From Meridianimaribacter flavus (GTDB lineage Bacteria > Bacteroidota > Bacteroidia > Flavobacteriales > Flavobacteriaceae): a stretch of DNA of 64,000 nt. Position 1 is the first letter of the stretch. Each line of letters starts with the position of its first letter. The stretch is taken from positions 62,001 to 126,000 of the forward strand of contig NZ_SOQZ01000004.1 in assembly GCF_004366715.1 (NCBI RefSeq), in the 5' to 3' direction. The notes beneath the pieces are model-generated. The model did no database searches, was not told the DNA's origin, and saw only the letters and a list, made by a program, of their open reading frames with translations. Shown here in pieces: positions 54,152 through 64,000 of the stretch. Made by a program: the position numbers and the translations under genes.

Positions 54152-55123
54152 TTAATGTACAGGGTTTTGTGCACATGGACAGTTACTAATTCCTTGTAGA
54201 AAATCAAACCCAACAGTTATACTGTGTGTCCCTGAATTATAACCAGCCAAATCATTAATTGTAAACTGATAGGAATACGCAAAATAAAACTTTGACTTCA
54301 TGATACCTGCCATAGGACCAATATTTAAAGGTTTAAAAAACTGGTCGTTAAGAAACCTATAGGATGCTCCAACCCAATAATAATCTTCATTTCTGTTATA
54401 CTTTCGGTATTTGAAGTTGATATCAGTACTTGAACGCTTATCACTATTGAATAGTTGATAGTAAACAGACGGTTCAAACTCTACTCTTTTATTTTGCTTA
54501 CTCTGAATGATTAAACCTGAATATAATTGAAAGTTTAAAAGTAAACTTGGTTCTATTCCAACAAAATCATCAATTTCTTTTTCAAGAATATTGTTAGCAT
54601 TTAAGCTAAAATAAAATCCTTTATATCTATATAAGGCTCCAATATCAAAGTTATTGTTATTAATTGCTCTATCATCAGTGATACTTGGATCTACAATAGG
54701 AATTTCGTAAGTAGGTTCAAAATTTTCAATATCAATTCTAAAGCTATTAATATTATAAGAAACACCAAATGACAGGTATTGCTTAGATTTATAATCTAAA
54801 ATAAGGTGATGCGCAAAAGAGAATTTAACTCCTTTTTGACGTGTATTTCCGTTTTTATCATTGTATAACGACAAACCAACTCCTGAACGGTCTGCAATTC
54901 TAAAATCGGCATAAAGCGCTTGATTATCTGGGGCGTCTTTAATACCAACCCATTGTGTTAATCCGTTGGCTCTAATTCTAAAGTTATCTCCAATTCCTGC
55001 ATAGGTTGGTGAGATAACAAAACTATTGTCGGCTAAATACTGTGTCCAAACTGGCAAATTCAACTCTTGTCCATAACCATTTATGACTACTAAAAACAGA
55101 ATGTATTTTATAATTTTTTTCAT
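54152..55123 (-). CDS. PorP/SprF family T9SS-associated outer membrane protein
   Basis: A 323-residue protein with a signal peptide ending YGQ (about residue 18). The start VWTQYLADNSFVISPTYAGIG is the PorP/SprF signature. Alternating beta strands follow (GVGLSLYNDKNG, FSFAHHLILDYKSKQYLSFGVSYNIN, FYFAYSYQFTIND) and the chain ends in a Cys-containing tail. SprF-type proteins help a partner T9SS type B protein reach or attach to the surface. Its start is 41 bp after the giant adhesin stop, matching the sprB-sprF order in Flavobacterium johnsoniae. Confidence 0.9.
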   Translation of the reverse strand: MKKIIKYILFLVVINGYGQELNLPVWTQYLADNSFVISPTYAGIGDNFRIRANGLTQWVGIKDAPDNQALYADFRIADRSGVGLSLYNDKNGNTRQKGVKFSFAHHLILDYKSKQYLSFGVSYNINSFRIDIENFEPTYEIPIVDPSITDDRAINNNNFDIGALYRYKGFYFSLNANNILEKEIDDFVGIEPSLLLNFQLYSGLIIQSKQNKRVEFEPSVYYQLFNSDKRSSTDINFKYRKYNRNEDYYWVGASYRFLNDQFFKPLNIGPMAGIMKSKFYFAYSYQFTINDLAGYNSGTHSITVGFDFLQGISNCPCAQNPVH

Positions 55124-55164
55124 GAAATTCCTTTTTTATTAAAAGACCATTTAGACCTTAACTA

Positions 55165-58100
55165 TTATCTGTAAAGTGTAAAGTGTCCTACAAAATCTCT
55201 ATCATCTACTGAACTATTTAACCTAACCACATACCAATAATCTCCAGTTGGTAACTCGGTATTATTATACCTACCATCCCAATATTGTCCTTGTCTATAG
55301 GTACCTACTTTACGACCATAGCGATCAAAAATGTCGAACTCTAGATTAGGATAATTTTGAGTACATCCTGGAGCCCAATAATCGGTAACTCCATCTCCAT
55401 TTGGTGTAAAGTAATTTGGAATACATATATCTATATACTCCATAACTATAGTAGCCGTTGCAGTACATCCACTACTATCAGTTACAACTACTGTGTATTC
55501 ACCAGTTTCCATAATGACAAACGTATTAACATCACCATAATCTTCATCATTAAGTGAGAATTGATAATCTCCTGTCCCTCCAGAAGCCACAGCTATTATT
55601 TCATTTATTTCTCCTTGATTTAAAACCAGAGTTAATGGCTCATAGCTTTCAATATCGAAAAGTTCAGTAGTTTGAATACATCCATTAGTGTGTCTTACAT
55701 CTACATAATTACCAATACCTGAAGGTACATCTACAAAGATGTTGCTTGTTTGGTATGGTCCATTGTTTAATGAATAGTCCAAATCAGCAGGATCAACATC
55801 TCCTGTAACTGTAACAATAACACTATTTGAAGAGGCATTATCCACACACGCATATTCAACTTCTACTGCTGGTTCAAAACTTATAGCTTCAGGGAAAGTA
55901 ATATTCCATTCAGATTCGCAACCTTGACTATCTCTTACAAAAACAATATGGTCGCCTCCATTTAAATCAGTAAAATCAAATTCTGTTTGACTTGGCGTTC
56001 CTGTAGTATATGGACCATCATAATCATCTAAACTCACACTGTAAGGCGCTGTACCACCTGAAATTTCAATACTGAATTCTCCATTAGCATCACCTTCACA
56101 TAGTTCAGGGAACATAGAATCTGGAACAATACTAATAATTACAGGTACTGGCTCTTCAATGGTGAAATTGTAAGTTAAATAACAACCTAACTCATCTTGC
56201 ACAATAACATCATAAGTTCCAGGAGCTAAATCATCAAAAATATTCGTTTCAAAAAACTGATTAAGTTGAGGCGAAATCGCATACATGATAACTCCTGTTC
56301 CTCCTGTAGCTGTTATTTCTAAAACACCATCATTTGCTCCTGTACATGTTACATCGGTCACTGTAAACGTCGCGTCTAACATTTGAGATGGTTCAGTAAT
56401 TGTTATTGGTGCAGAAACTGTACTACAATCGCCACTTTCAACACTAACTACATATGTACCTGCAACAAGTTCGGTAAACATTCCTGGTGTATTTTGAGTT
56501 GCAGAAATTGGGTTACCTGAAGTATCTTCTAACGTGTACACATAGTTTCCTAAACCTCCTTGAGCAGTTGCAATAATAGATCCTGTATTATCTCCAGCAC
56601 AATTTATAGTTGGATTGTTAGAATACAAGTCGATTTCTAAATCTAGAAGAGGGTCAATTGTAATTTCATTAGATACATTGGCTACACAACCATTGGCATC
56701 CATTACATAATATTGATATGTTCCTACTGGAACTGAAAATGTTGTAGAGGTTGTAAACGTTCCTAAAATTGTGGTAAAAGTACTATCGTTACTGTAGCTG
56801 TATGTTCCTGTTCCTCCTGTAGCACTTAATGTTAATGTTGACTCTATTAAACAAGTTTGAGTACTAGCTGTCACCAAACTAGCTTGTATAGGTGTTGGTT
56901 CATCAATCACTATATCTAGCGAAGTCATTTCACAATTATATCCATCATTTATAACTACTGAATATGTACCAGCTCCTAAATTTGAAAACACATTAGACGT
57001 TTGTGGTCCTGATGAACTTGGAGTTGGTAAAATAGTGTTTAAAGTATATGTGTAATCACTTCCTTGACCACCAGTAACATTTGTTACTGTTATTGTAGCG
57101 TTTTGATCACCAAAACAAGACAATACTGTTGTACTTGGCGTAAACGTTGCATTAATAGGTGTTGGTACTTCTAGTGTAATAGTTTCAGAAGCTATACAAC
57201 CTCCTGCATCCATTACATTTACTGTATACGTACCTGCAGAAAGGTTTTCAAACATTCCGTTTGGAGAATAGGCAATTGTTGCTGCTCCTGTTAGTTCATA
57301 CTCATAACTTCCCCATCCACCAGTAGCGATAGCAGTAATAGTACCTAGGTTATCGTCACAAGTTACATTTGAGGTTTCTGAAACTGTTAGTGTTAACGCT
57401 TCTGAAGGTGAAGAAATAATCACACTCTCAGTGGCACTACAAAACGGACTTTCACTTTCTGTGATAACAACAGTGAAAGTTCCTGCAGTCATTCCTGTTA
57501 CAGTTAATGGGTTTGTAGCTGTATTAGCATTAACTGCTCCAGTTACTGAAGTTCCAACGCTATCAAACACTTCATAAGTATATGTTCCTGAATATCCACT
57601 AACATTAATATCAAAACTTCCTGAAGTATCTCCAAAACAGGTTACAGCAGTTGGCGTTGTTGTAAATGTAGGTGCTATTGCTTCAGGTAACGATACTGTA
57701 ACTTCTTCAGTACAAGAGGTAACTGTATCAGTTACTGTTACTATATAAACTCCAAAAGGGAGTCCTGAAATTACATCTCCAGCAATACTCACAGAAGCAG
57801 GATTAGGGCTTATGGAATAAATATAAGAACCTGAACCTCCTGATACTGACATTGTAATTTCACCATCATCATTATTACAGGTAGGAACCGTATTTACAGT
57901 TGGCGTTAATCCTAAAGGTGGCGCAATTGTTACTGAAACTAAGTTTCCACAACCATTGGCATCATTTATTTCAACAGTATGTGTTCCTGAGTATAAATTT
58001 GAAATTGTAAATGGAGCTGTTAGTGTTTGAAATGCACCTCCATTAATACTATAACTATAAGGAGCAATTCCTGCAGTTGTTAGTGCTACTTCTATTTCAA

Positions 58101-61100
58101 AATTACCTTCTTCTGTTGCACATTGATCACTTAATGTTGCTGTAATTACAGGAGAAGAATCCATAGGTAACACAACAACAGGACTTGTTACTACACAACC
58201 ATAAGCATCAATAACATGTACATAGTAACTTCCTGCATCCATATTAAATGTACTTGCTGAACTCCATGAAGGATCGTTAGCTGCTGGAGCAGTTGCTGTT
58301 GTTGTAATTTGATATTGATAAGGCGCTGTTCCATCATGACCAATAGCACTAATAACACCTGAACTTGGGTTACAGTTAGCGTTTTGATCTACTGAAGTAG
58401 TTAAACTTAATGGAATTGCAGATTCAGTAATATTAAAAGGAGCAGTTACCACACTACAGCCTGCATTGACTCCTGAAGTTTCAGTAATTAACACATAGTA
58501 GTTTCCAAATGGTAAAGGCCCTAAGTTTGTAACATTTAGCGAACCTCCTGCTGTAACTGTTCCAGAACCTGTTATTCCTGTATTTTGTTGTGATATGGCA
58601 TCAAATATTGTATAATCTACTGTTACATCAGTCCCATAAATACTGTTTACAGTAAACGATACATTACCATCGTCACTTCCTGTACAAGTTATATTATTAA
58701 AACTCTCAGCACTTATTGACAAGGTTGAATTTGTAGGTATAGGCGCTGTTGCAGGTTCATAATAACTACACATAGTAGAGGCATCATATACAATAAAAGT
58801 ATAGGTAACTCCAGGTGTTAATCCAGTAAATGTAGCTGATTGACTTCCTGGTGAATCTTCAGGAATCCACGTTCCTGCAGGATTAGGATATACCGAAGTA
58901 GGTCCTTGGTAAATACTAAAAAAGAATGGACCAAGACTTGGTAAACTAGAACCAATACTTACTACTGCTTCTCCTCCTAATGCACAATCTACCGAAGTAC
59001 TAATTACAATATCTAAATCTGTAGGTGGAGACGCAACTAATACATCTTGATGTAAAACCGAACAACCATTAGCATCGACTACATTAATTTCATATAAACC
59101 AAAATCAACCACATCAAAACTTACCGAAGTTGACCCTGTAGCATTCAATTCAGAATTTGAATAACCATTAGTTCCTGTTACAAAGTAATTGTAAGGAGCT
59201 GTACCACCTACAACGCTATCAATAATAATAGAACCTTGAGACACTCCTCCTGCTGTACACGTAATATCAATGGTATGATAATTTACTACAATTGCATCAG
59301 GCTCATTTATAGTAATGGTTTCAGTGCCTGTACAAGAATTAGCATCAGTAATAGTAATAGTGTAAGTTCCTGCTTCTAATCCTGAAGTTTGCGTACCATA
59401 ATCTGTAGCAGTTGTATCATTAAATACATTTATTGTAAAAGGAGGCGTTCCTACTGAAGGATCAATTGTAATATCAATTGCTCCATTAGTATCTCCATGA
59501 CATAAAATAGGCTGAGTTTGAACCACAGCACTTATTGCAGGAGGAACAATTGGTGCTACAGTATGAATTACAGATTGAGCTGTACATCCATTAGCATCAG
59601 TAATTTCAAATTGATAAGCTCCTGGAGTTGCAGTTGTATAGGTAAATGTTGTTCCTGTTGCTCCTAAATTACTAAACGCTCCACCATCAATAGATACTGC
59701 ATAAGTAAATGGAGCTACTCCACTTGATATTGTCCCTTCAATTACAGCATCAGGTGTTGCTGTACAATCAAGACCTTCAACTAAAACTGTATTTACCGAA
59801 ACTACTGGCAAAGGATCTATAGTATAAGATTCTGAATATTCACAGTCATTTTCGTCTCTTACTTGAAATGTATATGTTCCTGGAGCTAAACCTGAAAATA
59901 CATTTGACGTTTGGTAAGATGTTGCATAAGAAGCTGGAGCAGTAATTTGATATTCTAAAGTTCCTGTTCCACCTGTTACACTTGAAATAGTAACAGCTGA
60001 TTCATTTGTTGGACAAGTTAATGGTGTATGACTAAAGGTTAAATCTGTTGGAGGATTCAACGCATCAATTGTAATTGTATTAGTAATAAAAGTACATCCA
60101 CTTGCATCTTGAATAGTTACAGTATACGTTCCACTAGTTAATCCGCTAAAAGTATTACCTGACTGAAAATTAACACCATCAATACTATAAGTATAAGGTG
60201 GTGTTCCGCCTGTAACTCCTGTAACTGTAATTGTTCCGTTTGTTGTACAAGTATAAGGTGCTGATAATTCTGCTGTACCATCAATAGCGTCTGCTGAAGT
60301 AATTGTTACCGTTTGAGGATCAGTTAAACAAACCGAAGTTCCTACCGTATATTGAACGACTACATCATAATCTCCTTCTGAAAGTCCTGAAAACACTGAT
60401 GAATTAGAAAAAGTCGTTCCTCCATCAATACTGTATTGTAAACTGTTACCATTAGTATTGGTCACATTTATGGTAATTGTTCCATTTGACGAACCTGAGC
60501 AAGAAATATCTGTTGTTGCAATGGTAAAATCTGGAGCAGGAATAGCATCTACAGTAATAGTTGTTTCTGCTGAACAGTTATTAGAATCTATTACTAAAAT
60601 ATCATAAACTCCTGGTGAAGTCACTACAAATTCAGGTACAGTTTGGAAATCTGTTGTACTATTTATAAAATAAAAATATGGAGCTGTTCCACCTTCTGGA
60701 TAAATAGTAATTTCTCCATCACTACATGTTAAAGGTACGGTTACTGCTGCAGTAACAGTTAATAATGGTGGCTCGATAATTTCTATATCTTCAGTATGAA
60801 AACAACCATCTTCAGTTTCAATATTAACCGTGTAGGTTCCTGGGTTTAAATTTGCAAACGTATAGTTATTTTCGGTAATAGGACCTACACTATTTACTAA
60901 TGTTCCTCCATTATATATTGAAAAAAAGTATTGAGGATCAACATCATTAGCAGCTAAGTGTACACTTCCTAAATCACCATGACACAAGGGTTGTGTTACT
61001 AAAGTTGAAACCGTAAAATCACGTTCTAAAATTTGAACATCTGGTACAGTAAACACACATGGGTTTGTTGACACTCCAATTTGTCTAATATATACAGTAT

Positions 61101-63384
61101 AAAGTCCAGGAGTTGTTACTGAAAATACATTGCTTGTTTGATAATTTACATCATCTAAACTATACTCATAACCATTTGGCACATCTAAAACCGTAATACT
61201 TCCTGGTGTTGTACAAATAATATCAGTAGCAATTACTGAAGGACTTAAAAGATTTTGATATACATTGAAATAGAATTGTACAAAACAACCACCTTCATAA
61301 TTAATAGTTAACCTAAATTGACCTGCTGTGTTTGCTGTAAAGTCCGAACCTGTTGCTACTTGATTCCAAGTACAAGCATCGTTTTCGTTAGCGCAATCGT
61401 CATCAGTTACAGGAGCACAACTCGATTCATCTAATTGTTCCCAAATTATTGAAGTGGCTCCAGCAATATCAGTTTCAATTTCTCTAAAATCATTTGCTCC
61501 ACATAAAAATATATTTGGTAATAATTTTCCATCGTTTGGACAAGTCACCACCTCATCAGCATAAGGAATAACAGGGTTCGTTAAGTTATTACCTCCATAA
61601 AGCCCAACAACATATTCTTGCTCAATAGATTGACAAGGTGCTAATGCAGTATTAAAAGAATAATACGTACCTGTGTTTGTAACTGTAATGGTTTGTGTAG
61701 TGCCTATTACAGGAGTTCCTGTTGGACTTGTTGACCAAGAGTACGAATCATAACCATCAGCTGCTGTAAGTTCAACACTATCGCCACATAACACTATGTT
61801 TTGTGTAAACGTACAATCTAAATCTGCTAAAAAGTTTGTGGCTTGAGGAGTAATTAAACATCCTGTATTACTACTTAAACTTGGGTCATCTGTAATTGTG
61901 AAATTAGGATTAAAAAACCCACTGTAAGAAGCAAAAGCTTGATTACTTACAATGTTTGAACACGCATCAGCCAACTCATTACAAGTATCTACAACTTGAA
62001 CTTCAATTCTAATTTCGTAAACTGGATCATTTTCTTCAACTAGATAGTCTTCAATATCAAATATAATTTCTCGAGTAGTAGGATCGTAACTTACAACTGT
62101 AACTCCTGGAGGTAAAACCAAATCCTCTGGGTAATTGAAAATAATATTTACCGGAAGAATATCTCTTATTTGAAAATTTGTAGCATTATCATTTCCTGTA
62201 TTTTGAAAACCGATAACATAATTTAAGGACGCTCCTAAACCAACAGTTTGCCCTCCAATGTTGTTTCCTGAGTTGTCCTCTACAATTTTTGTAAGTACAA
62301 TATGTGGCTCAATAATTTCTACTGCAAATGCGAAAAAGTAAGGAAAATAAGTGTCACCACTTGTTTCTAACCTAATTACTGCAGATGTAGCATCATTAGC
62401 AATTACTGTATTTCCAGGATTAGGAACAGTCATTACACCTGTGTCAAATCCTAATGTATTGGTACTATTAGGAACTCTGTTATTTACAGGTGTTGCATCT
62501 AGTTGCGTTACAGAACTATTAAAAAAGTTACCCACTGGTCTATCTGCAGTAGATAATGGCACACCATTAAGTAACAAACGGTCTCCTAAAATAGGCTTAT
62601 CTCCTTCTAAAGTTGCAAAAGCAAAATTTGCTCTTACAGGAGCAGGTGCTGGAATAGTTCTAAATCCACTAACAGGAATATCAAGATTTGGATTACCTCC
62701 TGCAACACTAATTGCACTAAAACCGTCAAAACTGGTAATTGATTTACCAGGTAGTGTTGGGTCTTCATACACAACAAAAAGTGACCATCCAGCAGATTCT
62801 CCAGTTCCATTATATGGACTATAATCAGACGATTCTCCCTCAGCTGATGACACGTTTGCTACAGTATAAGTTCCCAAATCAACACCAGTTCCAAAACTTG
62901 TTACAATACTAGTTACATCAGCAAAACAAGCATAAGAAAAGCTGTCTCCTCCATCAACCGAACTACCATTTGCATCATAAATTACTGTACCAGTAATATC
63001 ATTATAACCTCCAACAGGACCTCTTAACTTAACATTTGTAATTGGTTCGTCACCAGGATTTACTGCTCCCCAATATAAACCAGCATAAATAATTTGGTAA
63101 CAGTTTGGGTTAGGAATTTCTAAATCAGCACTCGAAGAAGAAAACGTTGTTGGATCTCCATCAATATCAATATAAGTCATATTAACATTGTGGTTATACA
63201 CCGAGTTATTATTAAACGCATTATTATTTGGTCCAAGAATATTGTTACCTATAAGCACAATATCACCTTTTAAATCTTCATTGAATCTTGGTGTAAAAGG
63301 CTCGTAGTTTTGGGCATAACATTGTAGGCCTAAAAACAATAATGAAACTAAGGTTGCTAGTTTAGAAAAAGTAGGTTTTTTCAT
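55165..63384 (-). CDS. Giant SprB-like repeat adhesin with T9SS type B sorting domain
   Basis: About 2,739 residues. ATG 63384 gives a normal signal peptide (KKPTFSKLATLVSLL ... CYAQ); a longer frame to 63414 adds ten residues. The N-terminal 350 residues form a beta domain starting YEPFTPRFNEDLKGDIVLIG, followed by a DUF11-like unit and a spacer rich in Cys and Asp. About 22 SprB-type repeats of 75-95 residues follow, each with a GGTxPYxYSI-like strand, a GxYxVxVxD turn and a D-x-x-G-C ending. The C-terminus CIPNYFTPNGDGVTDYW ... GHFTLYR is the type B (gliding-associated) sorting domain. It is likely a cell-surface gliding adhesin. Confidence 0.9.
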   Translation of the reverse strand: MKKPTFSKLATLVSLLFLGLQCYAQNYEPFTPRFNEDLKGDIVLIGNNILGPNNNAFNNNSVYNHNVNMTYIDIDGDPTTFSSSSADLEIPNPNCYQIIYAGLYWGAVNPGDEPITNVKLRGPVGGYNDITGTVIYDANGSSVDGGDSFSYACFADVTSIVTSFGTGVDLGTYTVANVSSAEGESSDYSPYNGTGESAGWSLFVVYEDPTLPGKSITSFDGFSAISVAGGNPNLDIPVSGFRTIPAPAPVRANFAFATLEGDKPILGDRLLLNGVPLSTADRPVGNFFNSSVTQLDATPVNNRVPNSTNTLGFDTGVMTVPNPGNTVIANDATSAVIRLETSGDTYFPYFFAFAVEIIEPHIVLTKIVEDNSGNNIGGQTVGLGASLNYVIGFQNTGNDNATNFQIRDILPVNIIFNYPEDLVLPPGVTVVSYDPTTREIIFDIEDYLVEENDPVYEIRIEVQVVDTCNELADACSNIVSNQAFASYSGFFNPNFTITDDPSLSSNTGCLITPQATNFLADLDCTFTQNIVLCGDSVELTAADGYDSYSWSTSPTGTPVIGTTQTITVTNTGTYYSFNTALAPCQSIEQEYVVGLYGGNNLTNPVIPYADEVVTCPNDGKLLPNIFLCGANDFREIETDIAGATSIIWEQLDESSCAPVTDDDCANENDACTWNQVATGSDFTANTAGQFRLTINYEGGCFVQFYFNVYQNLLSPSVIATDIICTTPGSITVLDVPNGYEYSLDDVNYQTSNVFSVTTPGLYTVYIRQIGVSTNPCVFTVPDVQILERDFTVSTLVTQPLCHGDLGSVHLAANDVDPQYFFSIYNGGTLVNSVGPITENNYTFANLNPGTYTVNIETEDGCFHTEDIEIIEPPLLTVTAAVTVPLTCSDGEITIYPEGGTAPYFYFINSTTDFQTVPEFVVTSPGVYDILVIDSNNCSAETTITVDAIPAPDFTIATTDISCSGSSNGTITINVTNTNGNSLQYSIDGGTTFSNSSVFSGLSEGDYDVVVQYTVGTSVCLTDPQTVTITSADAIDGTAELSAPYTCTTNGTITVTGVTGGTPPYTYSIDGVNFQSGNTFSGLTSGTYTVTIQDASGCTFITNTITIDALNPPTDLTFSHTPLTCPTNESAVTISSVTGGTGTLEYQITAPASYATSYQTSNVFSGLAPGTYTFQVRDENDCEYSESYTIDPLPVVSVNTVLVEGLDCTATPDAVIEGTISSGVAPFTYAVSIDGGAFSNLGATGTTFTYTTATPGAYQFEITDANGCTAQSVIHTVAPIVPPAISAVVQTQPILCHGDTNGAIDITIDPSVGTPPFTINVFNDTTATDYGTQTSGLEAGTYTITITDANSCTGTETITINEPDAIVVNYHTIDITCTAGGVSQGSIIIDSVVGGTAPYNYFVTGTNGYSNSELNATGSTSVSFDVVDFGLYEINVVDANGCSVLHQDVLVASPPTDLDIVISTSVDCALGGEAVVSIGSSLPSLGPFFFSIYQGPTSVYPNPAGTWIPEDSPGSQSATFTGLTPGVTYTFIVYDASTMCSYYEPATAPIPTNSTLSISAESFNNITCTGSDDGNVSFTVNSIYGTDVTVDYTIFDAISQQNTGITGSGTVTAGGSLNVTNLGPLPFGNYYVLITETSGVNAGCSVVTAPFNITESAIPLSLTTSVDQNANCNPSSGVISAIGHDGTAPYQYQITTTATAPAANDPSWSSASTFNMDAGSYYVHVIDAYGCVVTSPVVVLPMDSSPVITATLSDQCATEEGNFEIEVALTTAGIAPYSYSINGGAFQTLTAPFTISNLYSGTHTVEINDANGCGNLVSVTIAPPLGLTPTVNTVPTCNNDDGEITMSVSGGSGSYIYSISPNPASVSIAGDVISGLPFGVYIVTVTDTVTSCTEEVTVSLPEAIAPTFTTTPTAVTCFGDTSGSFDINVSGYSGTYTYEVFDSVGTSVTGAVNANTATNPLTVTGMTAGTFTVVITESESPFCSATESVIISSPSEALTLTVSETSNVTCDDNLGTITAIATGGWGSYEYELTGAATIAYSPNGMFENLSAGTYTVNVMDAGGCIASETITLEVPTPINATFTPSTTVLSCFGDQNATITVTNVTGGQGSDYTYTLNTILPTPSSSGPQTSNVFSNLGAGTYSVVINDGYNCEMTSLDIVIDEPTPIQASLVTASTQTCLIESTLTLSATGGTGTYSYSNDSTFTTILGTFTTSTTFSVPVGTYQYYVMDANGCVANVSNEITIDPLLDLEIDLYSNNPTINCAGDNTGSIIATAQGGLGNYVYTLEDTSGNPISATQNTPGMFTELVAGTYVVSVESGDCSTVSAPITITEPSQMLDATFTVTDVTCTGANDGVLEITATGGTGVIMYAISPQLNQFFETNIFDDLAPGTYDVIVQDELGCYLTYNFTIEEPVPVIISIVPDSMFPELCEGDANGEFSIEISGGTAPYSVSLDDYDGPYTTGTPSQTEFDFTDLNGGDHIVFVRDSQGCESEWNITFPEAISFEPAVEVEYACVDNASSNSVIVTVTGDVDPADLDYSLNNGPYQTSNIFVDVPSGIGNYVDVRHTNGCIQTTELFDIESYEPLTLVLNQGEINEIIAVASGGTGDYQFSLNDEDYGDVNTFVIMETGEYTVVVTDSSGCTATATIVMEYIDICIPNYFTPNGDGVTDYWAPGCTQNYPNLEFDIFDRYGRKVGTYRQGQYWDGRYNNTELPTGDYWYVVRLNSSVDDRDFVGHFTLYR

Positions 63385-63454
63385 GGTATTCAATTTTTTT
63401 AATTCTGAGTTCAAAAAGGGGCATAATTGAACCTAGAATTGGCCTATTATTTTA

Positions 63455-64000
63455 TTAGTTTTCTATTTTCAAGAGTGATGCTTTTGCTTTATATGGTTTA
63501 CTTTCTTTAGCTTCCAGTGCTGCATTTGCAGCTTGAATGCTTTCAAAACTTTCGTAATAGATGTAATACTTACTTGTCTTAACATCGTAGAAGAAATTAA
63601 TATTCTTCTCACCTGAAGCTACTGCTTTAGCTAAGAAATCATCCCTCTTTTCTACATCAGTATGTACTGCAACTACCAAATAATATCCATTTTCTACATT
63701 TTGAACATTCTTAAGAATTTGGATATTGCCACTTAATTCTTCTCCAAAATCAAACTCTTCTTCAGGAATTGGACTAATACTAAGTGGTGTGTTTTGCTTA
63801 ATGCTATTTAACCTCGCTTTATCTTGAGCATATCTATCTTCTTCATTATCATAAAGTGCGCGTTTAATTCTTCGTTTTCTTTCAAAGTCAGTTGCTAAGT
63901 TTATATCTTCCAACCTACTTTCTAAATCAGATTTAGCTTTAATAGCAGCCGCTTGTTCGGCTTTTAAAGATTTAAGTGCTTTTTGATAGTATAAGTACAC
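63455..64000 (-). CDS. C-terminal part of an unidentified protein upstream of the SprB-like gene (SprD-like by position)
   Basis: The last 181 residues of a protein whose start lies beyond 64000. The visible part is a charged, probably coiled segment (KALKSLKAEQAAAIKAKSDL, then LEDINLATDFERKRRIKRALYDNEED), an acidic linker, and a final domain (YYLVVAVHTDVEKRDDFLAKA ... KYYIYYESFESIQAANAALE) that resembles a SPOR-like fold. Its stop is 70 bp before the adhesin start, in the same direction. In Flavobacterium johnsoniae the gene at this place is sprD; the identity here is inferred from position only. Confidence 0.6.
   Translation of the reverse strand: MYLYYQKALKSLKAEQAAAIKAKSDLESRLEDINLATDFERKRRIKRALYDNEEDRYAQDKARLNSIKQNTPLSISPIPEEEFDFGEELSGNIQILKNVQNVENGYYLVVAVHTDVEKRDDFLAKAVASGEKNINFFYDVKTSKYYIYYESFESIQAANAALEAKESKPYKAKASLLKIEN

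Noticed and set aside
62351-62824. 157-codon forward reading frame opposite the giant adhesin
   Set aside because: It is a low-complexity antisense shadow of the adhesin coding strand with no start signal or recognisable domain.
55165-63384. Possible CRISPR-like or tandem DNA repeat array
   Set aside because: The periodicity is at protein level (75-95 residues per unit) and DNA copies are strongly diverged. There are no short identical repeats with uniform spacers.
1-64000. Defence island, prophage, integrative element or biosynthetic cluster
   Set aside because: No integrase, transposase, phage structural gene, restriction or toxin-antitoxin gene, tRNA attachment site, or NRPS/PKS gene was seen.

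Overview
The window is AT-rich chromosomal DNA from a member of the Bacteroidetes, almost certainly a marine-type Flavobacteriaceae. The evidence is five secreted proteins with type IX secretion system (T9SS) C-terminal domains, a PorP/SprF protein, a GldF-GldG gliding protein, promoter-like TAnnTTTG boxes, and family-typical neighbourhoods (PhoH/purC, DUF4294 next to an M42 peptidase, gldG near dnaN). The species cannot be named from the sequence. I found no rRNA, tRNA, CRISPR array, insertion sequence, prophage or defence island.

Layout. 1-8.6 kb: end of a THUMP RNA methyltransferase, a ZIP metal transporter, DUF4268, an acetyltransferase/hemolysin III/DUF4294 operon, an M42 peptidase, a NUDIX hydrolase, a PrsW-type protease, and an overlapping pair made of a cNMP/CBS/DUF294 protein and a DnaQ-type exonuclease. 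8.6-12.1 kb: a complete biotin-dependent acyl-CoA carboxylase operon (carrier protein, biotin carboxylase, carboxyltransferase). 12.1-16.5 kb: DUF1579 protein, Bcr/CflA-type exporter, S1/P1 nuclease, YceI protein and a Crp-type regulator. Two copies of an interspersed repeat, each joined to the same terminator hairpin, lie at 15.1 and 16.7 kb.

16.8-26.2 kb is a two-carbon catabolism block: acetyl-CoA synthetase, DUF779, aldehyde dehydrogenase, a divergent AraC-type regulator, a sodium/solute symporter with its DUF4212 small subunit, a second divergent AraC-type regulator, and an alanine/glycine:cation symporter. The parts suggest controlled uptake of short organic acids, oxidation of aldehydes and activation of acetate to acetyl-CoA, which the carboxylase at 8.6-12.1 kb could use.

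26.4-39.2 kb: two small T9SS cargo proteins, SRPBCC and DinB-like proteins, purC, phoH, a SAM-hydrolysing family protein, an ABM-type monooxygenase, a fused GldF-GldG protein, a secreted subtilisin-like protease and dnaN. 39.3-54 kb: a lipoprotein, an LRR/beta-helix T9SS cargo, an unknown secreted protein, a LytTR response regulator with a propeller histidine kinase, DUF4870 and YdjM-like membrane proteins, a TauE/SafE plus MBL-rhodanese sulfur pair, and a secreted sugar dehydrogenase-like protein. 54.1-64 kb: an SprF-like protein, a 2.7-kilo-residue SprB-like repeat adhesin, and the C-terminus of an upstream gene, resembling the sprDBF gliding locus.

Most of the window is ordinary core genome. 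The features I rate most worth following are the GldF-GldG fusion, the SprB-like locus, the acetate/aldehyde block with its candidate AraC-type operator, and the repeat-plus-terminator pairs. I do not see a clearly novel system.
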